A stretch of DNA of 64,000 bases from Lachnospiraceae bacterium (GCA_017463225.1 JAFTPO010000051.1:1-64000); one strand, 5' to 3'; counted from the stretch's first letter, positions 9,343 to 17,473 are shown. Program-made: numbers and translations. Notes: generated by a model not told the origin, from the letters alone.

Positions 9343-9963
9343 ATGAAGGTTTTAATTATAGATGATGATGCGCTAGTGGCTATTTCATTAAAGACTATAC
9401 TTGAGTCAGATAGTGATATAGAGGTGGTGGCTGTAGGTAATAGTGGTGAGGAAGCTATAGAGCTATATCCAAGCCATAATCCTGATGTACTGCTTATGGA
9501 TATTAGAATGACAGGTATGACAGGGTTGGAGGCAGGAGAGAGAATTCTAGCTGTTAACCCAGAAGCCAAGATTCTGTATTTAACAACTTTTATGGATGAT
9601 GAGTATATTGTCAAAGCCCTTAATATAGGTGCAAAGGGATATATATTAAAGCAGGATTTTGAGGGAATAATTCCGGCTATAAAGGCTGTGATGAGAGGAC
9701 AGAATGTATTCGGCCAGGATGTAGTAGAGAAGCTTCCGGAGCTTATGGCTAAGAAATGTGGTTTTGACTACAGAGCTCATGATATATCTGAAAAAGAAGA
9801 GGAAATAATAGTAGCTGTTGCTGAGGGTTATAGCAACAGGGAAATTGCAGAAAAGCTTTTTTTGAGTGAGGGAACGGTAAGAAATTATCTTAGTACTATA
9901 TTAGAAAAGCTTCAGCTTAGAGACAGAACTCAGCTTGCTATTTTTTATTATAAAAACAATTGA
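9343..9963 (+). CDS. NarL/LuxR-family response regulator
   Basis: 206 residues. An N-terminal receiver domain carries the acidic pair near residues 8-9 (IIDDDALV), phospho-acceptor Asp in VLLMDIRM at about 53 and a conserved Lys near 102. The C-terminal LuxR helix-turn-helix is EGYSNREIAEKLFLSEGTVR at about 160-180. It is the cognate partner of the upstream HisKA_3 kinase. AGGAGG is 6 bases before the ATG. The stop codon abuts a promoter-like motif for the next transcription unit. Confidence 0.92.
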   Translation: MKVLIIDDDALVAISLKTILESDSDIEVVAVGNSGEEAIELYPSHNPDVLLMDIRMTGMTGLEAGERILAVNPEAKILYLTTFMDDEYIVKALNIGAKGYILKQDFEGIIPAIKAVMRGQNVFGQDVVEKLPELMAKKCGFDYRAHDISEKEEEIIVAVAEGYSNREIAEKLFLSEGTVRNYLSTILEKLQLRDRTQLAIFYYKNN

Positions 9964-9966
9964 TTT

Positions 9967-9994
9967 TTCCATAAAAAATCAAACTTGAATCGTA
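9967..9994 (+). promoter_or_regulatory. Putative ECF-type promoter of the sigma/anti-sigma operon
   Basis: TTCCATAAAAAA (9967-9978), 11 bases, TCGTA (9990-9994). The same two blocks at the same spacing recur before the VWA lipoprotein gene (11449-11476). The CGTA block fits the -10 style of many ECF promoters, and placement 25 bases before the sigma start suggests autoregulation. Confidence 0.5.
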
Positions 9995-10018
9995 AATATA
10001 TATAAGGAGGAAATCTTT

Positions 10019-10585
10019 GTGACAGATAAGGAGTTCACATCTGCCATAAAGCAGCTTCTTAAAGGGGACAAGGATGGGCTAAGACTCATCTATGAGGCAT
10101 ATGTTAAGCTCATATACTCGGTGGTATATGACACAGTAGGCTCGAAGGAGGATGCTGAGGACATAACCTCAGACTTCTTTATAAAGCTGATAAGAGTGGC
10201 GGATACATACAAAAAGGGAAGTCCTCACAAGACCTGGTTGGTAACTATAGCAAAGAATATGGCTATAGACCATATTAGAAAAAGGTCTAGAGAGGTTCTT
10301 GAGATTGATAATAGCAATGAAGACGACGATAACGCACCAAGACAGTGGGCAGATCAATCGGCGGCAAGTGTTGAGGATAGTGTAAGCTTAAAATCTGATA
10401 TGGCTCAGGCTATGGCAACCTTGAATCCAAGGGAAAGAGAGGTTGTAGATTTAAAGCTGGTGGGACAGTTTAAATTCAAAGAGATTGCCGAGATGCTAAA
10501 TCAACCTATGGGTACAGTAACCTGGCTGTATAACCAGGGAATACAAAAATTAAGGAGGTGTCTGGTAGATTATGCAGGGGAATAA
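10019..10585 (+). CDS. ECF RNA polymerase sigma factor
   Basis: 188 residues. Region 2 spans about 22-90, with LIYEAYVKLIYSVVYD and the DAEDITSDFFIKL segment followed by THKTWL-like recognition helix residues (KTWLVTIAKNMAIDHIRKR). Region 4 is at about 130-180, with LNPREREVVDLKLVG and the helix-turn-helix KEIAEMLNQPMGTVTW. Regions 1 and 3 are absent, as expected for ECF factors. Translation starts at GTG 10019, 9 bases after AAGGAGG. The 3' end overlaps the anti-sigma gene by 14 bases, which fixes stoichiometry. A duplicated promoter-like motif marks the likely regulon. Confidence 0.93.
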   Translation: MTDKEFTSAIKQLLKGDKDGLRLIYEAYVKLIYSVVYDTVGSKEDAEDITSDFFIKLIRVADTYKKGSPHKTWLVTIAKNMAIDHIRKRSREVLEIDNSNEDDDNAPRQWADQSAASVEDSVSLKSDMAQAMATLNPREREVVDLKLVGQFKFKEIAEMLNQPMGTVTWLYNQGIQKLRRCLVDYAGE

Positions 10586-11444
10586 CAACATAACTAACAT
10601 AAATGAATACAGAGCAAATAATATGCCAGGCAATTCTGGTTTTAACATAAATGAGGCAGAGTATGCCAATCAGGTTGAGTTTGTAAGTGATGAGATGGTT
10701 AACGCATATATGCAGACAGTGGATATGCAGACACCAGATTTGTGGAGTAGGATTGAAGCAGGCTTTGAAACAGAGAATGCAGAGCTTATCAAAGAGAGGA
10801 AGCTTAAGCAGGCTAGAAACAAAAAGCTTATAGGTTTTGCGGCTGCAGCGGTTCTTATAACAGTTATAGCAATACCTATATTAAGTGCAAACAGCATAGA
10901 TAAAGAAGAGAAAATGAGCAGTGATTATAGAAATGAAGTTGTCCAGGAGATGGGCCAGTCTATGGAAAGCGAAATGGTGGCAGATGAGATGACTACGGAA
11001 GCATATTTAGAAGATAGTGCCTATGAATCTGTAAATGAATCCGGTGAGCTACAAGATGACTCATCATTTTCACAGTTGCCACATGAGGACCAGTCATCCT
11101 TTGAGGATAATGAAATCATACCTAGCGGAATTGTTTTAGGAACCGAAGAGGATGTGTTAGATGTTGAGGGAGTTCAGACAGATTCGAGAACTATTACCGT
11201 TGAAGGAGAATTTGTGTACAGTGAAGGTACTTCAGACATGTCCTTTGAGATAACAAAGGTTGGGGATAATGAATATGATGAATTGGAGATTAAGCTTGGT
11301 GATAACATCATTTTGATTAACCCGGATTACATTCATGTAATGAGTATTGACATAGGAAGGGTAAGACTGACATTTGATTCTGTAAAGATTGATGACTTTG
11401 GAAATATAATTGCAAGAATTATTGATTTAGAACATATTGAGTAA
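10572..11444 (+). CDS. Membrane-anchored anti-sigma factor
   Basis: 290 residues. The N-terminal 90 residues are cytoplasmic and contain a short helical segment (DLWSRIEAGFE). One membrane helix (LIGFAAAAVLITVIAIPIL) sits at about 92-112. The remaining 175 residues are acidic, extracytoplasmic and end in a beta-rich domain. This is the usual topology of an ECF anti-sigma factor, and it overlaps the sigma gene. No HxxxCxxC zinc anti-sigma motif is visible, and there are no cysteines in the N-terminal part. Release of the sigma factor probably needs proteolysis or a signal sensed outside the cell. The role is inferred from position and topology. Confidence 0.78.
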   Translation: MQGNNNITNINEYRANNMPGNSGFNINEAEYANQVEFVSDEMVNAYMQTVDMQTPDLWSRIEAGFETENAELIKERKLKQARNKKLIGFAAAAVLITVIAIPILSANSIDKEEKMSSDYRNEVVQEMGQSMESEMVADEMTTEAYLEDSAYESVNESGELQDDSSFSQLPHEDQSSFEDNEIIPSGIVLGTEEDVLDVEGVQTDSRTITVEGEFVYSEGTSDMSFEITKVGDNEYDELEIKLGDNIILINPDYIHVMSIDIGRVRLTFDSVKIDDFGNIIARIIDLEHIE

Positions 11445-11448
11445 ATTA

Positions 11449-11476
11449 TTCCATAAAAAACGAAATCCCATTCGTA
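11449..11476 (+). promoter_or_regulatory. Second copy of the putative ECF-type promoter, before the VWA lipoprotein gene
   Basis: TTCCATAAAAAA (11449-11460), 11 bases, TCGTA (11472-11476), identical in both blocks and spacing to 9967-9994. It overlaps the 5' arm of the terminator hairpin, so a transcript begun a few bases downstream lacks most of that arm. Confidence 0.5.
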
Positions 11477-11523
11477 TATTAACTATAAGGCAAGAAATTA
11501 TAGTTTATACGGATGGGATTTTT
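11463..11523 (+). terminator. Long-stem terminator of the sigma/anti-sigma operon
   Basis: AAATCCCAT..CGTAT..AACTATA pairs with TATAGTT..ATACG..ATGGGATTT, a roughly 22-bp interrupted stem ending in TTTTTG. It overlaps the promoter-like motif that drives the next gene. Confidence 0.8.
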
Positions 11524-11598
11524 GATTGCTGAAGTGACGAAAGAGGATAATAGAAAACATAACGAGCAATTTTAAATTAAAGAATGGAGGAATTGTTT

Positions 11599-13353
11599 AT
11601 GAGAAAGAATAGTTTGTGGAAGCGATGTGGAAAGAAAGCAGTTATAGGTGCAGTTGCTATGTCTATGCTGTTAGGATTGGCAGGCTGTGGTGATAAGGAG
11701 GAGACACAGCACAGTGCAGGAGGGGATGCAAATATCTCATATCAGCAAGGTATCACTGAAGCTACCACTGAAGCATATTACTATGAAAGTGGAGCGGCTA
11801 TGGAGTCTGCCTCACAGATTAGTGATTATGCTCCAACAAATGATATGGCTGCAGATAGCTGCTATGAGGAGTGGATAGAAGAGCCTGTTGATTATAATAC
11901 CAGTGAGTATGACGACTTATATGAGAATTCATGGTTATCGGTAAAGACGGCACCCTTATCAACCTTCGGTGCAGATGTGGATACTGCGTCGTATACCAAT
12001 ATTAGAAGCTACATAGTAAATGGATATGAGGTTCCTGCAGGGGCAGTTAGAATAGAGGAGATGATTAATTATTTCAGTTATGACTATGATGAGCCTAAGT
12101 CAGGGGAGAAGTTTGCAGTATATACAGAGTACGCAGACTGCCCATGGAATGAAGATACTAAGCTTGCGTTAGTTTCTTTGAATACGGAGGATATAGATTT
12201 TAGCGAGGCGCCGGAATCAAATCTGGTATTTCTTATAGACACATCGGGATCTATGTTCGATGAGAATAAGCTGCCTCTTGTACAGCAGTCTCTGTGTATG
12301 CTAACAGAAAACCTTACTGATAAGGATAGGGTTTCCATCGTGACATATGCAGGAGACGATACTGTTGTGCTTGAGGGTGTTAAGGGAGATGATTATAAAA
12401 CCATTTCAGCAGCCATTGAAGGTCTTGAGGCCAATGGTTCCACAAATGGCGCTGCAGGTATTGAGACAGCTTATGAATTGGCAGAGGAAAACTTTATTAA
12501 GGGTGGAAATAATAGGGTAATTCTTTGTACAGACGGAGATTTGAATGTTGGAATAACAAGCCAGAGTGACCTAGAGGAGCTTATAACAGATAAAAAGGAA
12601 AGCGGGGTATTCTTAAGTGTTATAGGTGTTGGTTATGGAAACTATAAGGATAATAAGCTGGAGACATTAGCAGATAAGGGAAATGGTAATTATTCATACA
12701 TAGATTCTATATATGAGGCTAAAAGAGCCTTAGTTGATGAAATGGGAGCGAATATGGTTACTGTAGCCAAGGATGTTAAGCTTCAGGTGGAATTTAATCC
12801 AGAGAATGTAAAGGGGTACAGATTAATCGGCTATGAGAACAGAACCATGGCAGCAGAGGATTTTTCTGATGATACTAAGGACGGAGGAGAAATGGGTGCA
12901 GGACATACAGTTACAGCTATATATGAGATAGCTTTAACTGATTCGGATTTTGAAATCAATGAGCCTGAGCTAAAGTATGATAATGATGAAACTCCTGATG
13001 ATGCAACCGCTGAGATTAAGACAGATGCACCTGAGGATGGAGATTTGATGATATGTGGTGGTGGACTTGATTCTGAATTATTTACCGTAAATGTACGTTA
13101 TAAGGAACCAGAGGAGGATAAAAGCAAGCTTAGCTCCTATGTTTGTACAGTTGATAATTATACAAAGGAAGGATCTGACAATCTTCGTTGGGCGGCAGCA
13201 GTAGCCGGCTTCGGTATGTATCTTAAGGACAGCGAATATATGGGTGACACAGACAAGAAATTAATCATCAATCTTGCCAAGTCAGTAGATGGCTGGGAAG
13301 ATGATGACTACAAGGCAGAATTCATAGACCTGGTAAAGGAGTACGAGGATTAA
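11599..13353 (+). CDS. VWA-domain lipoprotein (YfbK-like)
   Basis: 584 residues, secreted and lipid-anchored. A basic start and hydrophobic stretch lead to the lipobox LAGC at about residue 26-29. After an acidic linker comes a YfbK-type N-terminal domain (SVKTAPLSTFGADVDTASY at about 115). The von Willebrand A domain from about 200 has MIDAS motif DTSGSM, the conserved Thr region STNGAAGI and LCTDGDLNVG. A C-terminal YfbK-family domain follows. GGAGG 8 bases before ATG 11599 selects this start. It is probably controlled by the neighbouring ECF sigma factor and may bind protein ligands at the cell surface under envelope stress; that role is inference. Confidence 0.9.
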   Translation: MRKNSLWKRCGKKAVIGAVAMSMLLGLAGCGDKEETQHSAGGDANISYQQGITEATTEAYYYESGAAMESASQISDYAPTNDMAADSCYEEWIEEPVDYNTSEYDDLYENSWLSVKTAPLSTFGADVDTASYTNIRSYIVNGYEVPAGAVRIEEMINYFSYDYDEPKSGEKFAVYTEYADCPWNEDTKLALVSLNTEDIDFSEAPESNLVFLIDTSGSMFDENKLPLVQQSLCMLTENLTDKDRVSIVTYAGDDTVVLEGVKGDDYKTISAAIEGLEANGSTNGAAGIETAYELAEENFIKGGNNRVILCTDGDLNVGITSQSDLEELITDKKESGVFLSVIGVGYGNYKDNKLETLADKGNGNYSYIDSIYEAKRALVDEMGANMVTVAKDVKLQVEFNPENVKGYRLIGYENRTMAAEDFSDDTKDGGEMGAGHTVTAIYEIALTDSDFEINEPELKYDNDETPDDATAEIKTDAPEDGDLMICGGGLDSELFTVNVRYKEPEEDKSKLSSYVCTVDNYTKEGSDNLRWAAAVAGFGMYLKDSEYMGDTDKKLIINLAKSVDGWEDDDYKAEFIDLVKEYED

Positions 13354-13378
13354 GTAGTTAATAGTATAGTGGAATGAA

Positions 13379-13503
13379 ACGAAGGATGCACCGACGAACT
13401 GTATTCCAGCCACGACAGTGGTGGGGACTAAGCTGACCGTTTTAGTGTCAGCGTGGACCCACCCTAGGCAGGCTGGCCGATATATAAATTGGTGCATCCT
13501 TCA
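13379..13503 (+). ncRNA. Nested-hairpin structured RNA element of unknown class
   Basis: A 125-base segment, clearly richer in GC than its surroundings, folds as one long rod of four nested stems. The outer stem is GAAGGATGCACC with GGTGCATCCTTC (12 bp perfect); the second is CCAGCC with GGCTGG; the third is GGTGGG with CCCACC; the innermost is GCTGAC with GTCAGC around a 9-base loop. Internal loops are purine-rich and roughly symmetrical. It has no ORF and lies between the lipoprotein gene and the amylase promoter. It could be a processed 3'-UTR RNA, an elaborate terminator or a MITE-like palindrome. I do not recognise a named riboswitch or RNA family. Confidence 0.55.
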
Positions 13504-13517
13504 TTATATTTACACAC

Positions 13518-13546
13518 TTTACTCCTTTGCAGTTTCGTGCTATAAT
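13518..13546 (+). promoter_or_regulatory. Promoter of the alpha-amylase gene
   Basis: TTTACT, 17-base spacer, TATAAT with an extended TGC immediately before the -10; 38 bases before the start codon. Confidence 0.65.
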
Positions 13547-13584
13547 ACTTTATGATATTAAAGTGTGAAATCGGAGGTTATGAA

Positions 13585-15036
13585 ATGGCACTTAACGGAA
13601 TGATGATGCAATACTTTGAATGGGAGCTTCCTGCAGACTCCACATTGTGGAATACACTTAAGGCGGATGCAGCTAAGTTAAAGAACGCAGGTGTTACAGC
13701 AGTATGGCTTCCGCCGGCATATAAAGGAGCAAATGGAGTAGAGGATGTAGGCTACGGAGCTTATGATTTATATGATTTGGGAGAGTTCGACCAGAAGGGT
13801 AGCGTGGCTACAAAGTATGGTACTAAGGCTGAATACCTGGCGGCTGTTAAAGCTCTTCATACAAAGGGTATAAATGTGTATGCGGATGTGGTTCTTAATC
13901 ATAAGATTGGAGCAGATGCCTGTGAGAAGGTTACTGCAGAGGAATTTAACTCAGGTAGCCGCAATCAGATGGTTGGTGATTCTAAGACCATTGGTGCATG
14001 GACCAAGTTTACATTCCCTGGTAGAAAAGGTAAGTACTCTGACTTTACATGGAATTGGAACCATTTCGATGGTATTGATTGGGACCAGGACAGAGCGAAG
14101 AAATCTATATTTAGATTTAAGGGCAAGGACTGGGATGCTTCAGTAGATAAGGAGCTTGGAAACTACGATTACCTTATGGGAGCTGATATTGACTTTGGCA
14201 ATCAAGAGGTTCGCGAGGAGCTTATGCGTTGGGGAAAGTGGTATGTTGAGGAAGCAAATCTAGATGGCTTCCGCCTTGATGCAGTAAAGCACATTAACAA
14301 GTATTTCTATAAGGATTTTATGAGAAGTGTCAAAGAAGCAACTGATAAGGAGTTGTTTGCAGTAGGAGAGTACTGGCATTGGGATGTAAATCTTCTTCAG
14401 GATTACATCGCAGGTACAGAAGGTGAGGTAAGTCTTTTCGATGTCCCACTTCATTTTAACTTCCATAACTGCTCTAAAGCTCATGGAAACTATGACTTAA
14501 GAACTATACTTAACGGTTCGCTGGTGCAGATTAATCCTCTTAAGGCAGTTACCTTTGTAGATAATCATGATTCTCAGCCGGGACAGTCACTAGAGTCATG
14601 GGTAGAGGATTGGTTTAAGCCTATGGCTTATGCAATTATCCTTTTGAGACAGCAGGGATATCCATGTGTGTTCTATGGAGATTACAAGGGTATACCTACA
14701 GCTAAGGTAAAGTCCAAAAAGAAGGAATTAGATAAGCTTATGAAGCTTAGACGTGATAAGGCATATGGACCTCAGCATGATTATTTTGATGATCCAAACT
14801 GTATAGGATGGACCAGAGAAGGGGATGAGGAACATAAGGATTCAGGACTTGCAGTGGTAATGTCTGACGGAACAGGCGGAACTAAGCATATGTATATTGG
14901 CAAGCAGTTTGCAGGCTGTCATTTTGCAGACGTTATGGGCAATGCAAAGTATAATATAAAGATTGATGAAGAGGGCTTTGGAGACTTCTACGTTAATCGT
15001 GATTCTGTTGCTGTGTGGGTTAGAAAAGAGAAGTAG
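13585..15036 (+). CDS. Intracellular alpha-amylase (GH13, liquefying type)
   Basis: Hydrolyses internal alpha-1,4 bonds of starch- or glycogen-like polymers. The 483-residue protein resembles bacterial GH13_5 cytoplasmic amylases. It has an early MQYFEWELP motif, conserved region I VYADVVLNHK at about 102, region II GFRLDAVKHI with the nucleophile Asp near 233, region III AVGEYW with the acid/base Glu near 263, and region IV FVDNHDSQP near 330. No signal peptide is present, so it acts in the cytoplasm, probably on storage glycogen or imported maltodextrins. GGAGG 7 bases before ATG 13585 sets the start, 11 codons inside the open frame. YerC follows after 13 bases. Confidence 0.94.
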   Translation: MALNGMMMQYFEWELPADSTLWNTLKADAAKLKNAGVTAVWLPPAYKGANGVEDVGYGAYDLYDLGEFDQKGSVATKYGTKAEYLAAVKALHTKGINVYADVVLNHKIGADACEKVTAEEFNSGSRNQMVGDSKTIGAWTKFTFPGRKGKYSDFTWNWNHFDGIDWDQDRAKKSIFRFKGKDWDASVDKELGNYDYLMGADIDFGNQEVREELMRWGKWYVEEANLDGFRLDAVKHINKYFYKDFMRSVKEATDKELFAVGEYWHWDVNLLQDYIAGTEGEVSLFDVPLHFNFHNCSKAHGNYDLRTILNGSLVQINPLKAVTFVDNHDSQPGQSLESWVEDWFKPMAYAIILLRQQGYPCVFYGDYKGIPTAKVKSKKKELDKLMKLRRDKAYGPQHDYFDDPNCIGWTREGDEEHKDSGLAVVMSDGTGGTKHMYIGKQFAGCHFADVMGNAKYNIKIDEEGFGDFYVNRDSVAVWVRKEK

Positions 15037-15049
15037 GAGCAGGTGAGAT

Positions 15050-15355
15050 ATGGGAAAATCAATTAGAAATGAAACAGTAAAAGACTTATTTGAGGCAATA
15101 CTTACTCTTGAGACTGTTGAGGAGTGTTTTGACTTCTTTGAAGACGTTTGTACAGTAAATGAAGTGCTTGCTATAGCACAGAGATTTGCTGTAGCTAAGA
15201 TGCTTAAGGAGAATAATACTTACCTTGAAGTGGCAAAAACAACAGGAGCGTCGACAGCTACAATAAGCAGAGTTAATCGTTCATTAAATTATGGAAACGA
15301 TGGCTACGAGTTAGTGTTCTCAAGATTAAACAAGGATAAGGAGGATGCAAAGTAA
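15050..15355 (+). CDS. yerC: YerC/YecD-type TrpR-family DNA-binding protein
   Basis: 101 residues, entirely a TrpR-like helical domain. The segment EVLAIAQRFAVAKML precedes the helix-turn-helix YLEVAKTTGASTATISRVNR at about 62-81. The family is widespread in Firmicutes and is named after B. subtilis YerC, a transcription regulator of the TrpR clan; the ligand and targets are not evident here. It lies 13 bases after the amylase gene and is probably co-transcribed. A strong hairpin terminator follows. Confidence 0.88.
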   Translation: MGKSIRNETVKDLFEAILTLETVEECFDFFEDVCTVNEVLAIAQRFAVAKMLKENNTYLEVAKTTGASTATISRVNRSLNYGNDGYELVFSRLNKDKEDAK

Positions 15356-15398
15356 GCATCCGGATGTTTTGTCAATACAAGTTAACATAATGTATAAT

Positions 15399-15443
15399 AA
15401 AAGCAATGCTTTATGCCTTAAAGGATAAAGTATTGCTTTTATT
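15399..15443 (+). terminator. Terminator of the amylase-yerC unit
   Basis: 16-bp stem AAAAGCAATGCTTTAT/ATAAAGTATTGCTTTT with one mismatch and a T-rich tail. A sigma-28-like promoter is embedded in its 3' arm. Confidence 0.8.
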
Positions 15444-15452
15444 TGTCGATAA
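15426..15452 (+). promoter_or_regulatory. Sigma-28 (SigD/FliA)-like promoter
   Basis: TAAA, exactly 15 bases, GTCGATAA. The flagellar sigma consensus is TAAA-N15-GCCGATAA, so 11 of 12 positions match. It lies 115 bases before the EF-hand-like gene and overlaps the upstream terminator. Confidence 0.55.
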
Positions 15453-15567
15453 AATAGATGTAAGGTTCATCCTCCGTGTAGACTGATGAGGCCTGCATAA
15501 TGTTCTTTGGTGTTGGAGAATATGGTATGCAGCAAAGGTGTTGTAGAGAAAAAGGAGGACGGATTAC

Positions 15568-16677
15568 ATGGTAATTGGAACAAGTGCAGTAAACATGGCA
15601 GCGACAGGAAGTCGGATGGTTAAGGTGAGTCGAACCAATCAAAGCCTTATGCGAAATATGGCTACAGGAGAGGTAAGATATGAAGAGAATACCTTTGAGA
15701 AATCATTTACAAGCTCCTACTCATCAGGTGAAGGAGAGTTACTTGATAATCCCAAAGAGGAGCTGGGACTTGGACAGGGAGGTACTGTAGCACCAACATT
15801 TACCAACAGACAGGAGGATAGCATGGTAAGTCTGCTTAATCAGCTTAGGAGCTTTCTTCTGGAGTTTAGAAACAGGTTAACCTTACTTATTGGACGACGT
15901 GGTTCTTATGAGGATGGTAGAGGTGTTTTGTATAACGGGTTTGTAGACAACGGAAATACTATAAATCTATCTGGTAGCGCTGAGAATGCCAATGTATGGA
16001 CTGTTACAAACTATACAGAATATACCTATCAGGAAGCAGAAACTTTGAACTACTCCACCACAGGCAAGGTGGTTACTGCAGATGGCAGAACCATTGAGTT
16101 TGGATTGGAACTGGCTATGTCAAGGGAATATGTAGAAACATCAGCCGAACTAAGCACTGGAACTAAGGTTATTTTGACCGATCCACTTGTAATTAGTCTT
16201 GATTCTAATCCTATAGGTGTAAGTGACCAGAAGTGGCAATTTGACGTCGATGGAGATGGAAGTAATGACAATATTTCAATGCTATCTAAGGGATCAGGAT
16301 TTCTTGTGTTTGATAAAAATGAGGACGGTATCATAAATAGTGGGCTTGAAATGTTTGGTGCAAAAACAGGAAATGGTTTCCGTGAGCTTATGGAGTATGA
16401 TGAAGATGGCAATGGATGGATTGACGAGAATGATTCAATCTACAACAAGCTATCTGTGTGGGCAAAGGATGATTCCGGTGAGGATAAACTGATGAGCTTA
16501 AAGGATGCTAAGGTGGGCGCAATATATCTTAAGAGTCTTGCCACAGGCTTCAACTTAAAGTCAGAGGAAACAAATGAGCAAAATGCCAGAATAAGACGAA
16601 GTGGTATGTATCTGACAGAGAGCGGAGTTGCCACAAGCATACAGCAGCTGGATTTGGTAAAGGGCTTAGTAAATTAA
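15568..16677 (+). CDS. EF-hand/calcium-loop protein of unknown function
   Basis: 369 residues. The C-terminal half holds three Asp-rich loops of calcium-binding type: DVDGDGSND at about 229, DKNEDGIINSG at about 250 and DEDGNGWIDEND at about 278. These sit in a framework (GSGFLVFD, LEMFGAKTGNGFREL, GAIYLKSLATGFNLKS) known to me from a family of hypothetical clostridial and proteobacterial proteins. The N-terminal 110 residues are Ser/Thr/Arg-rich and low-complexity, and there is no classical signal peptide. AAGGAGG 9 bases before ATG 15568 fixes the start. The sigma-28-like promoter hints at expression with motility genes. Confidence 0.75.
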   Translation: MVIGTSAVNMAATGSRMVKVSRTNQSLMRNMATGEVRYEENTFEKSFTSSYSSGEGELLDNPKEELGLGQGGTVAPTFTNRQEDSMVSLLNQLRSFLLEFRNRLTLLIGRRGSYEDGRGVLYNGFVDNGNTINLSGSAENANVWTVTNYTEYTYQEAETLNYSTTGKVVTADGRTIEFGLELAMSREYVETSAELSTGTKVILTDPLVISLDSNPIGVSDQKWQFDVDGDGSNDNISMLSKGSGFLVFDKNEDGIINSGLEMFGAKTGNGFRELMEYDEDGNGWIDENDSIYNKLSVWAKDDSGEDKLMSLKDAKVGAIYLKSLATGFNLKSEETNEQNARIRRSGMYLTESGVATSIQQLDLVKGLVN

Positions 16678-16694
16678 AAAAGTTGATTAAAACC

Positions 16695-16723
16695 TTTACA
16701 TATAGTTTTTAATACTATATAAT
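16695..16723 (+). promoter_or_regulatory. Promoter of the DUF1836 gene
   Basis: TTTACA, 17-base spacer, TATAAT; 66 bases before the start codon. Confidence 0.65.
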
Positions 16724-16789
16724 CTGTGTATGATGAAAAAAGTGGGTGTGATTTAGTCGCAGCCGCAATAACGTAGATGGAGATATGGT

Positions 16790-17467
16790 ATGGGTAGTAA
16801 AAAGGTGAATAGCTATGGCGTGACCATGGAACAACTTAAAAGTCAGATAGAGCAATGGCTGGATTTAGGATATATTAATCCTGAGGATATTCCGTCTATA
16901 GAACTATATATGGATCAGGTAACCACGTTTATGGATAGATATTTATCAAAGAATAAACGTACAGAGGAGGATAAAACTCTTACAAAAACTATGATAAATA
17001 ATTATACCAAGAATGATTTGCTTCCACCATCTAACAAGAAGAGATATTCTAAGGAACATATCATATTGCTTATATATATATACTACTTTAAGAATGTGGT
17101 CACTATCAATGACATTCAGGTAGTACTGAAGCCTCTTATTGATAACTATTATGACAATAAGAATGCGTCCCATAGCTTGGAGGACATATATGAAACCTTG
17201 TATGAATTGGAGAAAATCCAGTATGATAATACAGAGGAAAGCATTACAAAGACTTTAGAGCTTATAGAACAGGGCTTTGATGGCAAGGATGACGAGTATC
17301 TTAAAAAACTGACCTTTTTAGCACTGCTGGGCTATGATATATATCTTAAGAAGAAATTTATGGAAACTATCATAGACGATATGGCTAAGGATATGATATC
17401 AGATGAAAAGGCAGAGGATAAGCACACAAAAGAGAAAAGCAAAGAAAAAGCTAAACCTAAGAAATAA
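16790..17467 (+). CDS. DUF1836 (YkrK-like) protein
   Basis: 225 residues. The N-terminal 130 residues match my recollection of DUF1836: LGYINPEDIPSIELYMDQVTTF, then LTKTMINNYTKNDLLPPSNKKRYS, followed by a hydrophobic helix segment. The YTKNDLLPP..KRYS stretch resembles the recognition part of MerR-like winged helices, so a DNA-binding role is plausible. The C-terminal 40 residues are Lys/Glu-rich. It is monocistronic with its own promoter and terminator. The molecular function is unknown. Confidence 0.82.
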   Translation: MGSKKVNSYGVTMEQLKSQIEQWLDLGYINPEDIPSIELYMDQVTTFMDRYLSKNKRTEEDKTLTKTMINNYTKNDLLPPSNKKRYSKEHIILLIYIYYFKNVVTINDIQVVLKPLIDNYYDNKNASHSLEDIYETLYELEKIQYDNTEESITKTLELIEQGFDGKDDEYLKKLTFLALLGYDIYLKKKFMETIIDDMAKDMISDEKAEDKHTKEKSKEKAKPKK

Positions 17468-17473
17468 ATAACA

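Noticed and set aside
9960-9982. TTGATTTTT/AAAAATCAA inverted repeat as a terminator after the LuxR regulator
   Set aside because: Purely AT stem without a T tail; better explained as part of the promoter-like motif.
13379-13503. Cobalamin, ZTP or SRP RNA identity for the nested hairpin
   Set aside because: Short word similarities only; the conserved cores of those RNAs are absent.
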